Positions 7,801 through 17,058 of a DNA stretch of 64,000 nucleotides are shown here, one piece after another. Position numbers and translations under genes: made by a program. Source of the DNA: Palsa-1400 sp036501625 (GTDB lineage Bacteria; Verrucomicrobiota; Verrucomicrobiia; Limisphaerales; Palsa-1400); contig DASXZY010000063.1 in assembly GCA_036501625.1 (NCBI GenBank), forward strand, positions 1 through 64,000. Reading direction: 5' to 3'. Each line of letters begins with the position of its first letter. Positions within the stretch are counted from its first letter, which is position 1. A model generated the notes under the pieces. It saw only the letters and a list, made by a program, of their open reading frames with translations. It ran no database searches and was not told the origin of the DNA.

Positions 7801-10718
7801 CCGTCGATGCGACCATCAGCATGATGACCACCAACGGGGTGTTGTCGAGCACGCACACGTATCCGCATCCGGTGGAGCCTTTCGCCGGCACGACCATGAT
7901 CGGAGATGACCCGGGCAGCGCGGTCGGCCTCCTGACCTTCAATGGGACGATTGATGAAGTGGGCATTTTCAATCAGGCGCTCAGCCAAACAGCCTTGCAA
8001 ACCTTCTTCACCGATGCCTCCGGCCTGGCCAATTTTCCGGCGACCAACTCCGTCACGCTCGTGACGCCCGAGCCGGCTTATCCGGGGCAAACCGCGCAAT
8101 TCTCCTCCGTCTATGGAGGCTCCGGCGCGATGACGTTCACCTGGCAGATCAACGGCGCGAATGTCTCTGACGGAGCCAGCAGCGTGGGCACGATCATCGG
8201 CTCCGCGACGCCGAATTTGATCATCTCGAATCTGGCCTCCGCCGACGCCGGCCAGTCTTTCAACGCAACCCTCGTCACCAGCAACGCCTTCGGCGTCTGG
8301 ACAAGCACTGTGCCGGCCATCCTGGCCGTTTCAGCGGCCTCTCCGCCTCAATCCATTGTTACGACCGGCATGGAGGCCGGCACTGGTGATTGGAACACCG
8401 GCACAAGTTGGAGCGACGGTTTGCCGGCCTCGGCATCCGTTTTCGCGGCGCCCGGCAGCGCTTATTTCATCGCGCCGGCCACTTTGGAGCGCTCGCCCGC
8501 CACCACCAACGCGGCCTTCCCCGGCGACACGCTGGTCCTTCAAGGCGATGGAAATCTTCTTGACGGCAACGCTTCGTCGTTCGCCACGGAAACGACGACC
8601 GGCGAATTGCGCTTGAAGCAATCTGGAGCCAACACCACCAACCTCTATGGCACGATCTATACATTGGGTGGAAACATCACCTTCCCTGACTTGCAACTGG
8701 CCGGCGGGCAAATCGACAATGGCAACTCGAGCGTCGTCAACCTTTACGGCCAGATTGATGTGCTGTCCAACTCGGCCTTTTATGCCGACAGCGCCGCCGC
8801 CGCGAGCATCCGCTCGTTCGTGATCAACGCCTTGCTGACCGGCTCTGGCACTGTCACTTATAACTATTTGGGCACTCTTCCCGCCAACAACGATCTCGTC
8901 ATTTCCGGCGCGAACAACACGTTCTCCGGCCAATGGAACATCGTGTCGGGCGGCCTGGTCGGAAATGCGCCCAACAGCCTGGGCACAAACTCGATCACCG
9001 TCGGCGGCAACGGAGCGCTGGAAACGACCTACGACCTCAACATTCCGAACGCAAACTTGGTCCTGAACGGCCAAATGTATCTCTACACGGATGATACGGT
9101 GTTCGGGCTGGTCATCGACGGCTTCATCGTTCCGCCGGGCGCCTACACCTTCGCCCAACTCAACGCCAGTTACCCCTCGACCTTCCCCGCCGCCTGGCCG
9201 GTGCAATTGGGATCAACAACCGGCGCCAATACCGGCGCGGGCAGCATTACTGTTTTGGCGGAGCTGCCGCCGATCTTCTCGCAACAGCCAACTTCGCTCT
9301 CGCTCTATCCGGGCCAGACCGCGCAGTTTGTCGCCATCTCCACGGTTGCGACCAATTATCAATGGTGGTTCACCAACGCAAATAACGTCGCCGTCAAACT
9401 GTCCGATGGAAACGGCATCTCGGGTTCCGCCACCGAAGTTTTGACCATCACCAATGTCTCGGACGCCAACGCCGGAACTTATGTTCTCGTGGCAGCAAAT
9501 GCGGGCGGCCCGGCGGCGAGCGCCGCCGCGACATTGACGATCCTGACGACCTCTCCAGACCAGATCATTGCCACGTTGGAAATGGAGGCGGCAGGCACTG
9601 ATTGGAATACCGCCGCCAGTTGGAGCGACGGCTTGGCCGCTTCGGTGTCCGTTTACGCGGAACCGGGCAGCGCCTATTACATTACTCCGGGCACGCTCGA
9701 ACGCACGCCGACGGTTCCCGTTTCCGCGTTCCCCGGCAACACGCTGGTCATTCAGGGCGATGGAAATCTTATTGACGGCAACTCCGCCGCGTTCCCCCTC
9801 GAGGTAACGACCGGCGAACTGCGGTTGAAGGAGTCGGGAACCACGCTGGCCACCAACTTCGGCACGGCCTATGTCCAGGGCGGCTCCGTCACCTTCCCTG
9901 ATTTGCAACTGGCCGGCGGTCAAATCGACAACGGCAACGCCAGCGAGGTCGCGCTAAACGGCGAGATCGACGTGCTGAACAATTCGTCCATTTATAGCGA
10001 CAGCGCCGCGAATGGTTCGATCCGCTCGATTGAAATCAACGCTCTGCTCACCGGGAGCGGAACGCTGACCTTTGCCTACCTGTCAAGCAATTCGATCAAC
10101 AACGACCTCGTTATCGCCGGGGCCGCCAACACCTTCTCCGGCCAATGGAACATCGTGCAAGGCGGGCTGCTGGGGAGCGCGCCCAATTCGCTCGGCACCA
10201 ATTCCATCAACATCTCCACCAACGCCATGCTGGAGACAACTTACAATTACACCAGTACAAACGGCACGCTGACCCTGGTGGGCCAGATGTACCTCCACAC
10301 CGCGGACACCTTCTTCGCGGTCACAGTGAATGGAACCAGCCTCTCGCCGGGCACTTACAGTTTTGCCCAGCTTAACAGCGCCTATCCCAGCAACTTCCCG
10401 GCGAGCTGGCCGGTGCAACTGGGTTCCTCCACTGGCGCGGGCTCCGGCAGCCTCACGGTCTTGACGGGCCCGGCCGCCGCCGCGCAAGCCGCCTCCTTCG
10501 GCGGAATCCGTTTCTCTGGAACCACGCTGACGGTTTCCGGCAGCAATGGCGCGCCCTTCGGCACATTCCACTTGTTGACAACGACCAACCTGGCGATCCC
10601 GGTGAAGAGCTGGACCGTCCTCACGAATGGATCGTATGACGCAAGCGGGAATTTCTCCCTCACCATTCCCGAAACTCCCGGCGATTCCCATCAGTTCTAC
10701 TCCGTGGAATCGCCTTAG
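4878..10718 (+). CDS. Giant exported modular protein (Fn3, Ig-like, LamG-like, duplicated beta-repeat domain)
   Basis: This 1946-residue protein has a signal peptide (residues 1-24, cleavage after AVRAQ). Domains in order: an N-terminal beta-rich region (about 25-250), two fibronectin-III-like domains (about 250-430), a concanavalin-like segment (about 430-715), Ig-like (about 716-800), LamG-like (about 810-1055) and Ig-like (about 1060-1150). A roughly 300-residue domain at about 1155-1460 ends in autotransporter-type beta-strand repeats (NTFSGQWNIV). An Ig-like domain (about 1464-1555) and a second copy of the 300-residue domain (about 1560-1860) follow. The C-terminal tail (GTFHLLTTTNLAIPVKSW to YSVE) resembles a common verrucomicrobial end domain. 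It is probably secreted or surface-bound and binds carbohydrate or mediates adhesion; no catalytic residues were recognised. Confidence 0.9.
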   Translation: MSKIKSWPVIATAAVLAFSPAVRAQIAYLDNPTAIEYNGASTLNGASVTVSPGASVLVVIYGSRTQGDSPSADPGVPASIQWNGNPMIKAVAQGDLGSTWDDNAIYYLINPPAGAGQLTGVLPSTVTQNWWMAYTLSGVNTNIGLLTGTASTTSGTTINNTVANVSPGDWAAVATSDSSAGETLVITTTPTGPAVLTATYGSSGNATQTMGSVSNLAAGGNKFISTSSGAGGTTLKITLAEAIFTPYVPPPLAPSFVSVTAGNPAQVDLSWTASAGASTYILERGETSGGPYTDATNILFGTSFIDSNVVSGTAYYYIVAAANAAGTNFSGEQSATPVGSPFAPVLGAGATGANTITLHWTASFGATNYIIERSTASGAETSYAATTNHIFVDTGLAAGTAYYYEIEAAGIGGTSGVSDESSALALGSDWFLFDNFSEDTVNAALNGQTGSAGLGTGWVNLGGGAPILVTNSSTFGGANYAQYTPSSAANIGDYEAGLGIPGNSTASTVFLEFSLPGIQDTIGNAGLTTASNLVAMNFDIDNSSPPGALTGSSATGPSAQFNYDNSTGDGFFRVNGAGTFYYATISPNNTPYLPTPGDVYYFWFVLNATKGTYQIYLANGSMTGTNLDSGGLGAAPTLMWGATSTTGNGSVITYGFRNVSSGGSAGLPINYIGTGPGSTLGTVAQNEFANIYVDPHSQNLTNPVTGLAAVGTPEIFTQPQPVQVYAGASATFTVFASAGVGFQWQSNGVNLADVGTVSGSAASSLTISNVTAADQANYTCIVDNPASAAFAATTPASLTVVTPNGSYETAVAAAGASHYYAFNDQNSTPSGTAAAYDFAGGDNGVYGANVANGPDGITGPTLADGFIGFSATNFAASFVSAFEPDNVTIESAWNLETNAVTITAWINPTTSTEANSTAIVMNRGSGNDVEGLIFNTSGHFTLGYEWNNDANTASWDSGLVPPPDQWSFVSLVVTPVDATISMMTTNGVLSSTHTYPHPVEPFAGTTMIGDDPGSAVGLLTFNGTIDEVGIFNQALSQTALQTFFTDASGLANFPATNSVTLVTPEPAYPGQTAQFSSVYGGSGAMTFTWQINGANVSDGASSVGTIIGSATPNLIISNLASADAGQSFNATLVTSNAFGVWTSTVPAILAVSAASPPQSIVTTGMEAGTGDWNTGTSWSDGLPASASVFAAPGSAYFIAPATLERSPATTNAAFPGDTLVLQGDGNLLDGNASSFATETTTGELRLKQSGANTTNLYGTIYTLGGNITFPDLQLAGGQIDNGNSSVVNLYGQIDVLSNSAFYADSAAAASIRSFVINALLTGSGTVTYNYLGTLPANNDLVISGANNTFSGQWNIVSGGLVGNAPNSLGTNSITVGGNGALETTYDLNIPNANLVLNGQMYLYTDDTVFGLVIDGFIVPPGAYTFAQLNASYPSTFPAAWPVQLGSTTGANTGAGSITVLAELPPIFSQQPTSLSLYPGQTAQFVAISTVATNYQWWFTNANNVAVKLSDGNGISGSATEVLTITNVSDANAGTYVLVAANAGGPAASAAATLTILTTSPDQIIATLEMEAAGTDWNTAASWSDGLAASVSVYAEPGSAYYITPGTLERTPTVPVSAFPGNTLVIQGDGNLIDGNSAAFPLEVTTGELRLKESGTTLATNFGTAYVQGGSVTFPDLQLAGGQIDNGNASEVALNGEIDVLNNSSIYSDSAANGSIRSIEINALLTGSGTLTFAYLSSNSINNDLVIAGAANTFSGQWNIVQGGLLGSAPNSLGTNSINISTNAMLETTYNYTSTNGTLTLVGQMYLHTADTFFAVTVNGTSLSPGTYSFAQLNSAYPSNFPASWPVQLGSSTGAGSGSLTVLTGPAAAAQAASFGGIRFSGTTLTVSGSNGAPFGTFHLLTTTNLAIPVKSWTVLTNGSYDASGNFSLTIPETPGDSHQFYSVESP
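8343..10460 (+). repeat. Internal duplication inside the giant exported protein gene
   Basis: Two segments about 900 bases long (about 8343-9255 and 9553-10460) encode near-parallel domains. Matching landmarks are WNTGTSWSDGLPAS with WNTAASWSDGLAAS, TTGELRLKQSG with TTGELRLKESG, and FPDLQLAGGQIDNGN in both. DNA matches are also strong, for example CTTCCCTGAYTTGCAACTGG at 8681 and 9893, an offset of 1212 bases. The repeat unit therefore includes the Ig-like spacer domain, and duplication of one Ig plus repeat-domain unit is the simplest explanation. Confidence 0.85.
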
Positions 10719-10743
10719 TACCGAATATTCCCAAAACGATAAT

Positions 10744-10778
10744 GCTCGGCTGGAGCGGGGCTTCAGCCGAGCCGGGTT
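10744..10778 (+). terminator. Rho-independent terminator candidate between convergent genes
   Basis: A perfect nine-base-pair stem, GCTCGGCTG with CAGCCGAGC, encloses an 11-base loop and is followed by CGGGTTTT. It lies 26 bases past the stop of the giant exported protein and just beyond the end of the convergent DUF1501 gene. It could therefore act for the plus-strand transcript. Confidence 0.65.
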
Positions 10779-10793
10779 TTACACTATTCGTTA

Positions 10794-12239
10794 TTAAGCG
10801 ATGATGCCCTGGGCGACTTCGCCTGAAACATCTGTCAATCGAAAGTCGCGTCCCTGGCAGCGGTAGGTCAGCCGTTTGTGGTCGATGCCGCACAGGCGCA
10901 GCATGGTGGCGTGCAGGTCGTGGACGTGCATTTGCTGGCCGTCCTCGATGTACTTGTAGCCCAATTCATCCGTCTGGCCCCAGGACATGCCGGGCTTGAT
11001 GCCGCCGCCGGCCATCCAAAGCGAGAAGGCGTTGATGTGGTGATCGCGCCCGCTGCCCTGCCCCATCGGCGTGCGGCCAAATTCCCCTCCCCAAATCACC
11101 AGCGTGTCCTCCAGCATCCCGCGCTGCTTGAGGTCCTTGATCAGCGCCGCTGAGGCTTGATCGACTTCCCGCGCCGAAATGGCCATTTGATTGGCGATGT
11201 CGCCGTGGTGGTCCCATGAGCGGTGGTAAAGTTGGATGAACCGGACGCCCCGCTCCGCCAGCCGGCGGGCCAGCAGGCAATTGGAAGCAAAACTTCCGTC
11301 GCCCGGATGCTGAACGCCGTAGAAGTCGAGCATGGACTTGGGTTCCTGGGAAAAATCGGCCAATTCCGGCACGGACACCTGCATGCGGAAAGCCAATTCG
11401 TATTGACTGATGCGCGTCTGGATTTCCGGGTCGAAATGGTCCTGGGCCAGAAAGCCGTTGAGGCGGTTGACCTCCTCAATTACCTGGCGCTGGGCGCTTT
11501 GGCAGACGCCTTCAGGATTGCCGACATAGTGGACGGGCGCGCCCGTGGATTGGAACTGGACGCCCTGGAATTCGCTGGGCAAAAATCCGCTGGACCACTG
11601 CCGGGCCGAAACCGGCTGCACGCCCCCGCCCCCGCCTTTCGATGTCAAAACGACAAATCCCGGCAGGCTTTCCGTCTCCGCGCCCAACCCGTAGAGCAGC
11701 CAGGAACCCATGCTGGGGCGGCCTTTGATCGATGTGCCGGCATTCATGAAGGCGTGGGCCGGATCGTGGTTGATCTGCTCGGTGTGCATGGAGCGCACGA
11801 TGCATAACTCGTCCGCGATGCCGCCGATGCTGGGAAAGAGCGCCGAAATTTCCTGGCCGGATTGGCCCCACTTTTTGAATTCGCACGCCGGGGCCATGGC
11901 CTTGAGGGTGGCGCCCTGCAATTGCGCCAATTGCTGGCCTTTGGTGAACGAATCGGGAAACGGCTGGCCGTTGATTTTCTTTAGCGCCGGTTTGTAATCG
12001 AGGCTTTCCAAATGCGAGGGGCCGCCCGCCATGCAGAGATGAATGACGCGACGGGCGCGCGCAGGAAAATGGGTCGGATTGACCACCCCGCGCCATTTTT
12101 CCGAGCCAGCCGCGGCGGCGGCAGCCTTGAGCGGATTGAGCAGCGAGGCCAGGGCCAGGCCGCCCAAACCGTAGGCGCCGCGGCTGAGAAAAGTCCGGCG
12201 GTTGAGGCCTTGGGCAAAACGGTTGAACTCTGTTTTCAT
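10794..12239 (-). CDS. DUF1501 (sulfatase-like) Tat-exported protein
   Basis: This 481-residue protein starts with a twin-arginine signal (RRTFLSRG at residues 14-21, then a hydrophobic stretch ending in an alanine run). It is expected to fold in the cytoplasm and be exported. The body shows DUF1501 landmarks: HLCMAGGPSHLESLDYKP near the N-terminus, RSWDHHGDIANQM, and GGEFGRTPMGQGSGRDHHINAFSLWMAGG with clustered metal-type His/Asp residues. The family resembles alkaline-phosphatase/sulfatase folds and is almost always encoded beside a PSD1 cytochrome protein, as here (13-base gap). The substrate is unknown, with polysaccharide degradation often proposed. Confidence 0.92.
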   Translation of the reverse strand: MKTEFNRFAQGLNRRTFLSRGAYGLGGLALASLLNPLKAAAAAAGSEKWRGVVNPTHFPARARRVIHLCMAGGPSHLESLDYKPALKKINGQPFPDSFTKGQQLAQLQGATLKAMAPACEFKKWGQSGQEISALFPSIGGIADELCIVRSMHTEQINHDPAHAFMNAGTSIKGRPSMGSWLLYGLGAETESLPGFVVLTSKGGGGGVQPVSARQWSSGFLPSEFQGVQFQSTGAPVHYVGNPEGVCQSAQRQVIEEVNRLNGFLAQDHFDPEIQTRISQYELAFRMQVSVPELADFSQEPKSMLDFYGVQHPGDGSFASNCLLARRLAERGVRFIQLYHRSWDHHGDIANQMAISAREVDQASAALIKDLKQRGMLEDTLVIWGGEFGRTPMGQGSGRDHHINAFSLWMAGGGIKPGMSWGQTDELGYKYIEDGQQMHVHDLHATMLRLCGIDHKRLTYRCQGRDFRLTDVSGEVAQGIIA

Positions 12240-12252
12240 CGGATTCTCTTTC

Positions 12253-15200
12253 TCAATACACCGTAATCGTCTCGTGCAAATTCAAAATGACGCGGCACAC
12301 CGCGGTCCAATCCGCCACCTTGTTCGTTCCGCCATTGGTGACGGTTTGCTCGACCAGAAAATCGCGCAAGGAATCCAACTCGCGCGCCTGAAGCGGCCGG
12401 GCCAGGGCGCGTTCCGCGGCGGATTGCAATCGATGGTCATCCGAGCCAGGCTCAGCCAGCAGGTGCTTGGCGAGCGCTTGCGCGGCCTCAACAAATGTCG
12501 GGTCGTTCAGCAGCGTCAAGGCCTGTTGCGGGGTGTTGGAGAGGTTGCGCGTGCAGGCCGTTTCCTCGCGCGATGGGGCGTCGAAATTCGCCAGGGCCGG
12601 CTGCAAAAAAGTGCGCTGCCAATGAATGTAAAGCCCGCGCCGGTATTGGAGGCCGCCAGTGTCGGCCGTGTAAGTGCGATCAGGAAATTGCAAATTGGCG
12701 TAATAACCTTCCGGCTGGTACGGATAAAAACTCGGGCCGCCCAAGTCCGAATTGAGCAGGCCGGCGATGGCGAGCGCGTTGTCACGCACAAACTCCGCGT
12801 CCAGCCGGCGGGGCGACTGGCAGGAAAGCAGGCGGTTGTTGGGATCGGTCTCGCGCAACTCCGGGCGCAGGCCGGATTGCTGGCGGTAAGCGGAAGAAAG
12901 GACGATTTGTTTGACCATATGTTTGACGTTCCACCCGCTCTCTTCGAACTCGACGGCCAGCCAGTCGAGCAATTCGGGATGCGAGGGCCATTCGCCTTGC
13001 GACCCCAAGTCATCCACCACCGCCGAAAGGCCCATGCCGAAAAATTGCTTCCAGAGCCGATTGGCGATCGTGCGCGCCGTGAGCGGATTTTCCTTGGACA
13101 CGAGCCATCGGCCCAAGTCCAGGCGGGTTAGCCGGCGCCCGTTTGGATTCGGAATTTGCGGGAGGAAATGCGGCACGCCCGGCACGACGCTTTCGCCCGT
13201 TTCGTCCTGCCAATTGCCGCGGGTGAGGACGCGCATGGGGCGCGGTTCGACGGCGATGGTGACCATCGTGCTGGCGACCCCGTGGTTGCAGTCCAGCGCC
13301 TGTTGCTCCAGCTTCCGCGCGTCCGCCAATCCGCCGCTCCAATCCGTGCCAAGAAAATAAGCCTTCTCCGCGCCGCGAAGTCTGGCCGCGCCGCGCCCCA
13401 GGAAACTCGATGACAAATCGTGGCGAAGCGCCTCGTCCGCGCCGCACCGAAGCGGATCAGAAGCCGCGAAGGGCGTGACGGAAACGCGCAAACAGGCGGC
13501 TTCGTTTTTGCGGAAACGCAACACGAGGGAATCGCCTTTGCCCGCCCGCACCGGATGTTTCAGCATCCAGACGGCGCTTTGGCCGCGGGCCACGTCCGCC
13601 GCCGCGATTTTCCAGCCGGAACCGAGGCCCGGCAGCATTTGGCCATTGAAATAATGGTCCGCCTTGCGGGCGGCATCGGAGACGGAATACTCCAGCGGCT
13701 CGGAATTGGTTTGGCTGGCGCGCTTGAGGGTTGTGTCAAACAATATATCGGTTGTCTCGGCCTTGCCGCGCAAGACCCGGCCGCCATCGGCCGCGAACGG
13801 CATCAATTCCACCCGGATGGCGGCCACCCAGCCGGATTCCAGCGGCAGCGTCACTTCCGTCTCCTTTCCGCCGGCCGTGAAAACGATGGAATGATCGGCG
13901 TGGACGGTGATATTGGTATCGGACATGGCGGCGCCATTGGTGTGGATCGCCGCGGCGGACGGCAGCGGCGTGAGCCAGCCATCTTTGTGCTCGCGAACGA
14001 ACGCGGCCGACTCGCGCCGCCATTCGGTGAACGCGGCCTTCTCTTTGGCATCGGTTTTGAGCCTGGCGGAGGCGCGCTCGATGCTGCCATCAATCTCTTG
14101 ATTCACGCGCGCCAGATGTTCGGCGAGATAACGGTTCGTCACTTGAATTTCCGGCGGGAACGGGCTGTCGTTATCGGCCCCTTTCAATTCCGGCACGCCG
14201 CCCGGATCGCCGTAAAAGCCCCATTCCTTGATGTCGGCAAAAAAGGCTTCCATCTGGTAAAAATCCTTGGTCGAAAACGGGTCGTACTTGTGGTCGTGGC
14301 ATTCGCAGCAGGCCATGGTCGAGCCGAGCCACGTTCCGGCCAAGGTGCGGACGCGGTCGGCGGCATACTTGGCCAGATATTCCTTGGGCTGCGCGCCGCC
14401 TTCGCGCGTTTTCATGTTGAGACGGTTGTAACAACTGGCAATTTTCTGCTCATCCGCCGCGCCTGCCATAAGGTCGCCCGCGATTTGTTCGATGGTGAAT
14501 TGGTCGAAGGGCTTGTTGGCGTTAAATGCGTCAATCACATAATCCCGGTAGGGAAAATCGCGCTGCAACTGGTCGCCATGATACCCGACGGTGTCCGCGA
14601 ATCGCACCGCATCGAGCCACGGAACAGCCATGCGCTCGCCGTAATGCGGGGACGCCAGCAGGCGGTCCACCTGGCGCTCGTAGGCGCCAGGGCTGCCATC
14701 CCGCAAAAACGCCGCGATTTCGCCGGGCGTTGGCGGCAGGCCGGTTAAATCAAGACTGACGCGGCGCAGGAGCGTGCGCTTATCGGCCACAGGCGAAGGC
14801 TTGATGCCGCGGGCTTCAAGCGCGCTCAATACGAACGCATCAATCGGATTGCGCACCCAGTCCGAATGTTTGACGCGGGGCACAGCCGGGCGAACCGGCT
14901 TGATGTAGGCCCAATGCGGCTCGTATTCGGCGCCTTGAGTGATCCAATCGCGCAGGGTCTTTTTTTCTTCGGCCGTCAGCGCCTTATGGGTGCTGGGAGG
15001 CGGCATCATCTCGTCGGCATTGGTTGATTCAATATGCTGGATGAGCAGGCTTTGCTCCGGTTTGCCGGGGACGATGGCTTTGAGGTCCAGCGCGATGTCG
15101 CGCGCGTCCAGGCGCAACTTGGCCTTGCGGCGGTTTTTGTCCGGCCCGTGGCAGAGCAGGCAATTCTCGGAAAAGATGGGGCGGATATCGCGATTAAATC

Positions 15201-15294
15201 GGACGGGATGACTTGCCTGGGCGCGCGCGCTTCCCGGCGCGACCGCGGCCAGGGCCAGGAGAGAAAATATCAAATGTTTGACGGACGACAACAT
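12253..15294 (-). CDS. PSD1/DUF1549-DUF1553 planctomycete-type cytochrome c protein
   Basis: A 1013-residue exported protein. The ATG at 15294 opens a good signal peptide (MLSSVKHLIFSLLALAAVAPGSARAQA); further upstream codons lack one. An N-terminal haem site CLLCH is at residues 45-49 (PSC1-like domain). DUF1549 follows (LDLTGLPPTPGEIAAFL through CCECHDHKYDPF, a second CxxCH at about residue 327), then a beta-rich central region. DUF1553 is at the C-terminus (LTARTIANRLWKQFFGMG and RRLDAEFVRDNALAIAGLL). It is co-oriented with and just upstream of the DUF1501 gene, the standard pairing. It is probably a periplasmic redox partner for degradation of complex glycans. Confidence 0.92.
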   Translation of the reverse strand: MLSSVKHLIFSLLALAAVAPGSARAQASHPVRFNRDIRPIFSENCLLCHGPDKNRRKAKLRLDARDIALDLKAIVPGKPEQSLLIQHIESTNADEMMPPPSTHKALTAEEKKTLRDWITQGAEYEPHWAYIKPVRPAVPRVKHSDWVRNPIDAFVLSALEARGIKPSPVADKRTLLRRVSLDLTGLPPTPGEIAAFLRDGSPGAYERQVDRLLASPHYGERMAVPWLDAVRFADTVGYHGDQLQRDFPYRDYVIDAFNANKPFDQFTIEQIAGDLMAGAADEQKIASCYNRLNMKTREGGAQPKEYLAKYAADRVRTLAGTWLGSTMACCECHDHKYDPFSTKDFYQMEAFFADIKEWGFYGDPGGVPELKGADNDSPFPPEIQVTNRYLAEHLARVNQEIDGSIERASARLKTDAKEKAAFTEWRRESAAFVREHKDGWLTPLPSAAAIHTNGAAMSDTNITVHADHSIVFTAGGKETEVTLPLESGWVAAIRVELMPFAADGGRVLRGKAETTDILFDTTLKRASQTNSEPLEYSVSDAARKADHYFNGQMLPGLGSGWKIAAADVARGQSAVWMLKHPVRAGKGDSLVLRFRKNEAACLRVSVTPFAASDPLRCGADEALRHDLSSSFLGRGAARLRGAEKAYFLGTDWSGGLADARKLEQQALDCNHGVASTMVTIAVEPRPMRVLTRGNWQDETGESVVPGVPHFLPQIPNPNGRRLTRLDLGRWLVSKENPLTARTIANRLWKQFFGMGLSAVVDDLGSQGEWPSHPELLDWLAVEFEESGWNVKHMVKQIVLSSAYRQQSGLRPELRETDPNNRLLSCQSPRRLDAEFVRDNALAIAGLLNSDLGGPSFYPYQPEGYYANLQFPDRTYTADTGGLQYRRGLYIHWQRTFLQPALANFDAPSREETACTRNLSNTPQQALTLLNDPTFVEAAQALAKHLLAEPGSDDHRLQSAAERALARPLQARELDSLRDFLVEQTVTNGGTNKVADWTAVCRVILNLHETITVY

Positions 15295-15406
15295 GCTCGA
15301 TTTTAGACGAGCATGATAGGCGAGACATTCGGCTTTGCCATTTTTTTCTGGAAATGACGCGAACTTCCGCGAGTTGCCGCAATTCAACAGGCTTCAGACA
15401 TGAAAA

Positions 15407-16987
15407 TCAGTGGCTTGAGGCTGAATTGCCGGACTTCATGCTAAGGGCTTTTTGCAGCGCGGCTTGTTGCTCGGGCGTGGTGGCGTAGGGCGCGAGATCG
15501 GCCAGGCCGGACGGAGGCGTGCCGGGATTGGCGGCTTGGTAGGCGTCATAAACCGGCCTCAGAGTCTTGGCCGCGCCCTGCTCCCACGCCGTCCACCCGC
15601 CGGTCGAGCCGCTCCCGTTTGCCCCAACAACAAGACGATTGTCATATGCTTCGTCCACAGGCGCTATTTGCGTCACGATCATCGGGCCGACGCCGACATT
15701 GGGCACGGCGCTGGGGGGCGCGATTTCCCAGCGTTGCAGAACCGCGTCCTCAACGGGCGATGGGAAATAAGGCTGAAGATCGGACCAGTTCTCAGGAAAG
15801 TGGCCGCCGCTGGCCGCGCCAAACTTGTCCAACGCTGGCTTCAAGGAACCGGACACAAATTCATCTTCGGCCGCGTTGCGAAGCTGGGACATGGCTCGGC
15901 GAAAATCCTCATCGGTCTTGAAATCGCTGCGAGCGGCGTTAAGCCAGTCGTTATCGGTCAGGTATTGCATCTCGGGAATTCTCGCGCCTGGCGTTTGGCT
16001 GAGCCGCGCCTTCAATTGGCTGACACGGGCAAGCCAGGATTTGGCCGCGGTGTCGGTCGGGTCGCTTTGAGCGGAGCGCAACTGGGACACTTCGCCGCGA
16101 AGGCGCGCGAGATCGGCGGTGTTGGATTGCAACCGGCCGTTTTCGGATTGCAGGATGGAGATCCGGCGGTTGGCGTCGTCCAGTTCCTTGCTTAACGAAT
16201 CGTCGCGGACGGCGGCGGCCGGCGCGGTGTTTGTCCGCAACGACTGAACTTCCGCTGTGAGCGCGGAAACTCGCCGGGCCTCGTAACAGGCTGTTCCAAC
16301 CGTCGCGGCAAGAGCGGCGACAACACAGAATTTTTGCATGGCAGTCATGGCAATGGCTTTCGTAAAACCGGCAGCGGAGGCCGGCAGAATGGCGGCTTTA
16401 AGCGCGGGCGGCGCGGATTGAATCGCGTGGGTGGAAATCAACACGGCCAGGCCCGCGCTTTCGGTGGCGACTCCCTGGCGGGCGATGATGTCGCGCAGGC
16501 GGTCAATCGCGCGGCTGACGCGCTTTTGCGCGGCGTCCTCGGATGTGCCGAGCGCGTGGCCGACGTCGCGCAGGGATTTGTTTTCAAAGTAACGGAGAAG
16601 AATCGCGGAGCGGTCTTCCGGCTCAAGCGCTTCCATGGCGTCATCCAGGAGCGGTTCAATGTCATTCCAGGGGCCGGGGTGAGAATTCATATCGGCGGCG
16701 GCGCGTTCGCGCGACTGGCGGCGCGACTCGCGGCGGATTACATCGACGGATGTGCGGCGCGTGACTTGGTAAAGCCACGGGGTCAATACGGTTTTAGGGG
16801 CCAGTTTGCGGGCGTTGCGCGCGAGGTCGATGAACACGGACCAGGCCACCTCCTCCGCCAATTCCGGAGAGCGCACTTGGCGCAGCGCCGCGGAATAGAC
16901 CAGATCGAGATGGCGAGCCGCCAATTCCTCGAAGGCATCTTCGCGCCCGGCGCCGGCATACTGCTGCAATAATTCCCAATCGTTCAT
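15407..16987 (-). CDS. ECF-type RNA polymerase sigma factor fused to a membrane anchor and C-terminal repeat region
   Basis: The real start is the ATG at 16985-16987 (MNDWELLQQYAGAGREDAFEELAARH), giving 526 residues. Region sigma-2 is at about 10-85 and sigma-4 at about 115-170 (AILLRYFENKSLRDVGHALGTSEDAAQKRVSRA). A hydrophobic helix follows at 216-236, then a coiled coil at about 238-305. The C-terminal part contains two copies of a short motif: HFPENWSDLQPYFPSPVEDAVLQ and TPPSGLADLAPYATTPEQQAALQ. The sigma factor is therefore likely membrane-tethered, with the C-terminal part outside, sensing or acting as its own anti-sigma. It lies upstream of the PSD1/DUF1501 pair on the same strand with a 112-base gap. 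Confidence 0.88.
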   Translation of the reverse strand: MNDWELLQQYAGAGREDAFEELAARHLDLVYSAALRQVRSPELAEEVAWSVFIDLARNARKLAPKTVLTPWLYQVTRRTSVDVIRRESRRQSRERAAADMNSHPGPWNDIEPLLDDAMEALEPEDRSAILLRYFENKSLRDVGHALGTSEDAAQKRVSRAIDRLRDIIARQGVATESAGLAVLISTHAIQSAPPALKAAILPASAAGFTKAIAMTAMQKFCVVAALAATVGTACYEARRVSALTAEVQSLRTNTAPAAAVRDDSLSKELDDANRRISILQSENGRLQSNTADLARLRGEVSQLRSAQSDPTDTAAKSWLARVSQLKARLSQTPGARIPEMQYLTDNDWLNAARSDFKTDEDFRRAMSQLRNAAEDEFVSGSLKPALDKFGAASGGHFPENWSDLQPYFPSPVEDAVLQRWEIAPPSAVPNVGVGPMIVTQIAPVDEAYDNRLVVGANGSGSTGGWTAWEQGAAKTLRPVYDAYQAANPGTPPSGLADLAPYATTPEQQAALQKALSMKSGNSASSH

Positions 16988-17058
16988 CACTGCTAGTATA
17001 TCGCCGCCGCCAGGCGGAATCCGACATTTCGCGCCAGAAAGATTTTTGCAACCGCTTA

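Noticed and set aside
8343..10460. Direct repeats that might suggest a CRISPR array
   Set aside because: The repeats are long protein-coding domain duplications, not short regularly spaced units.
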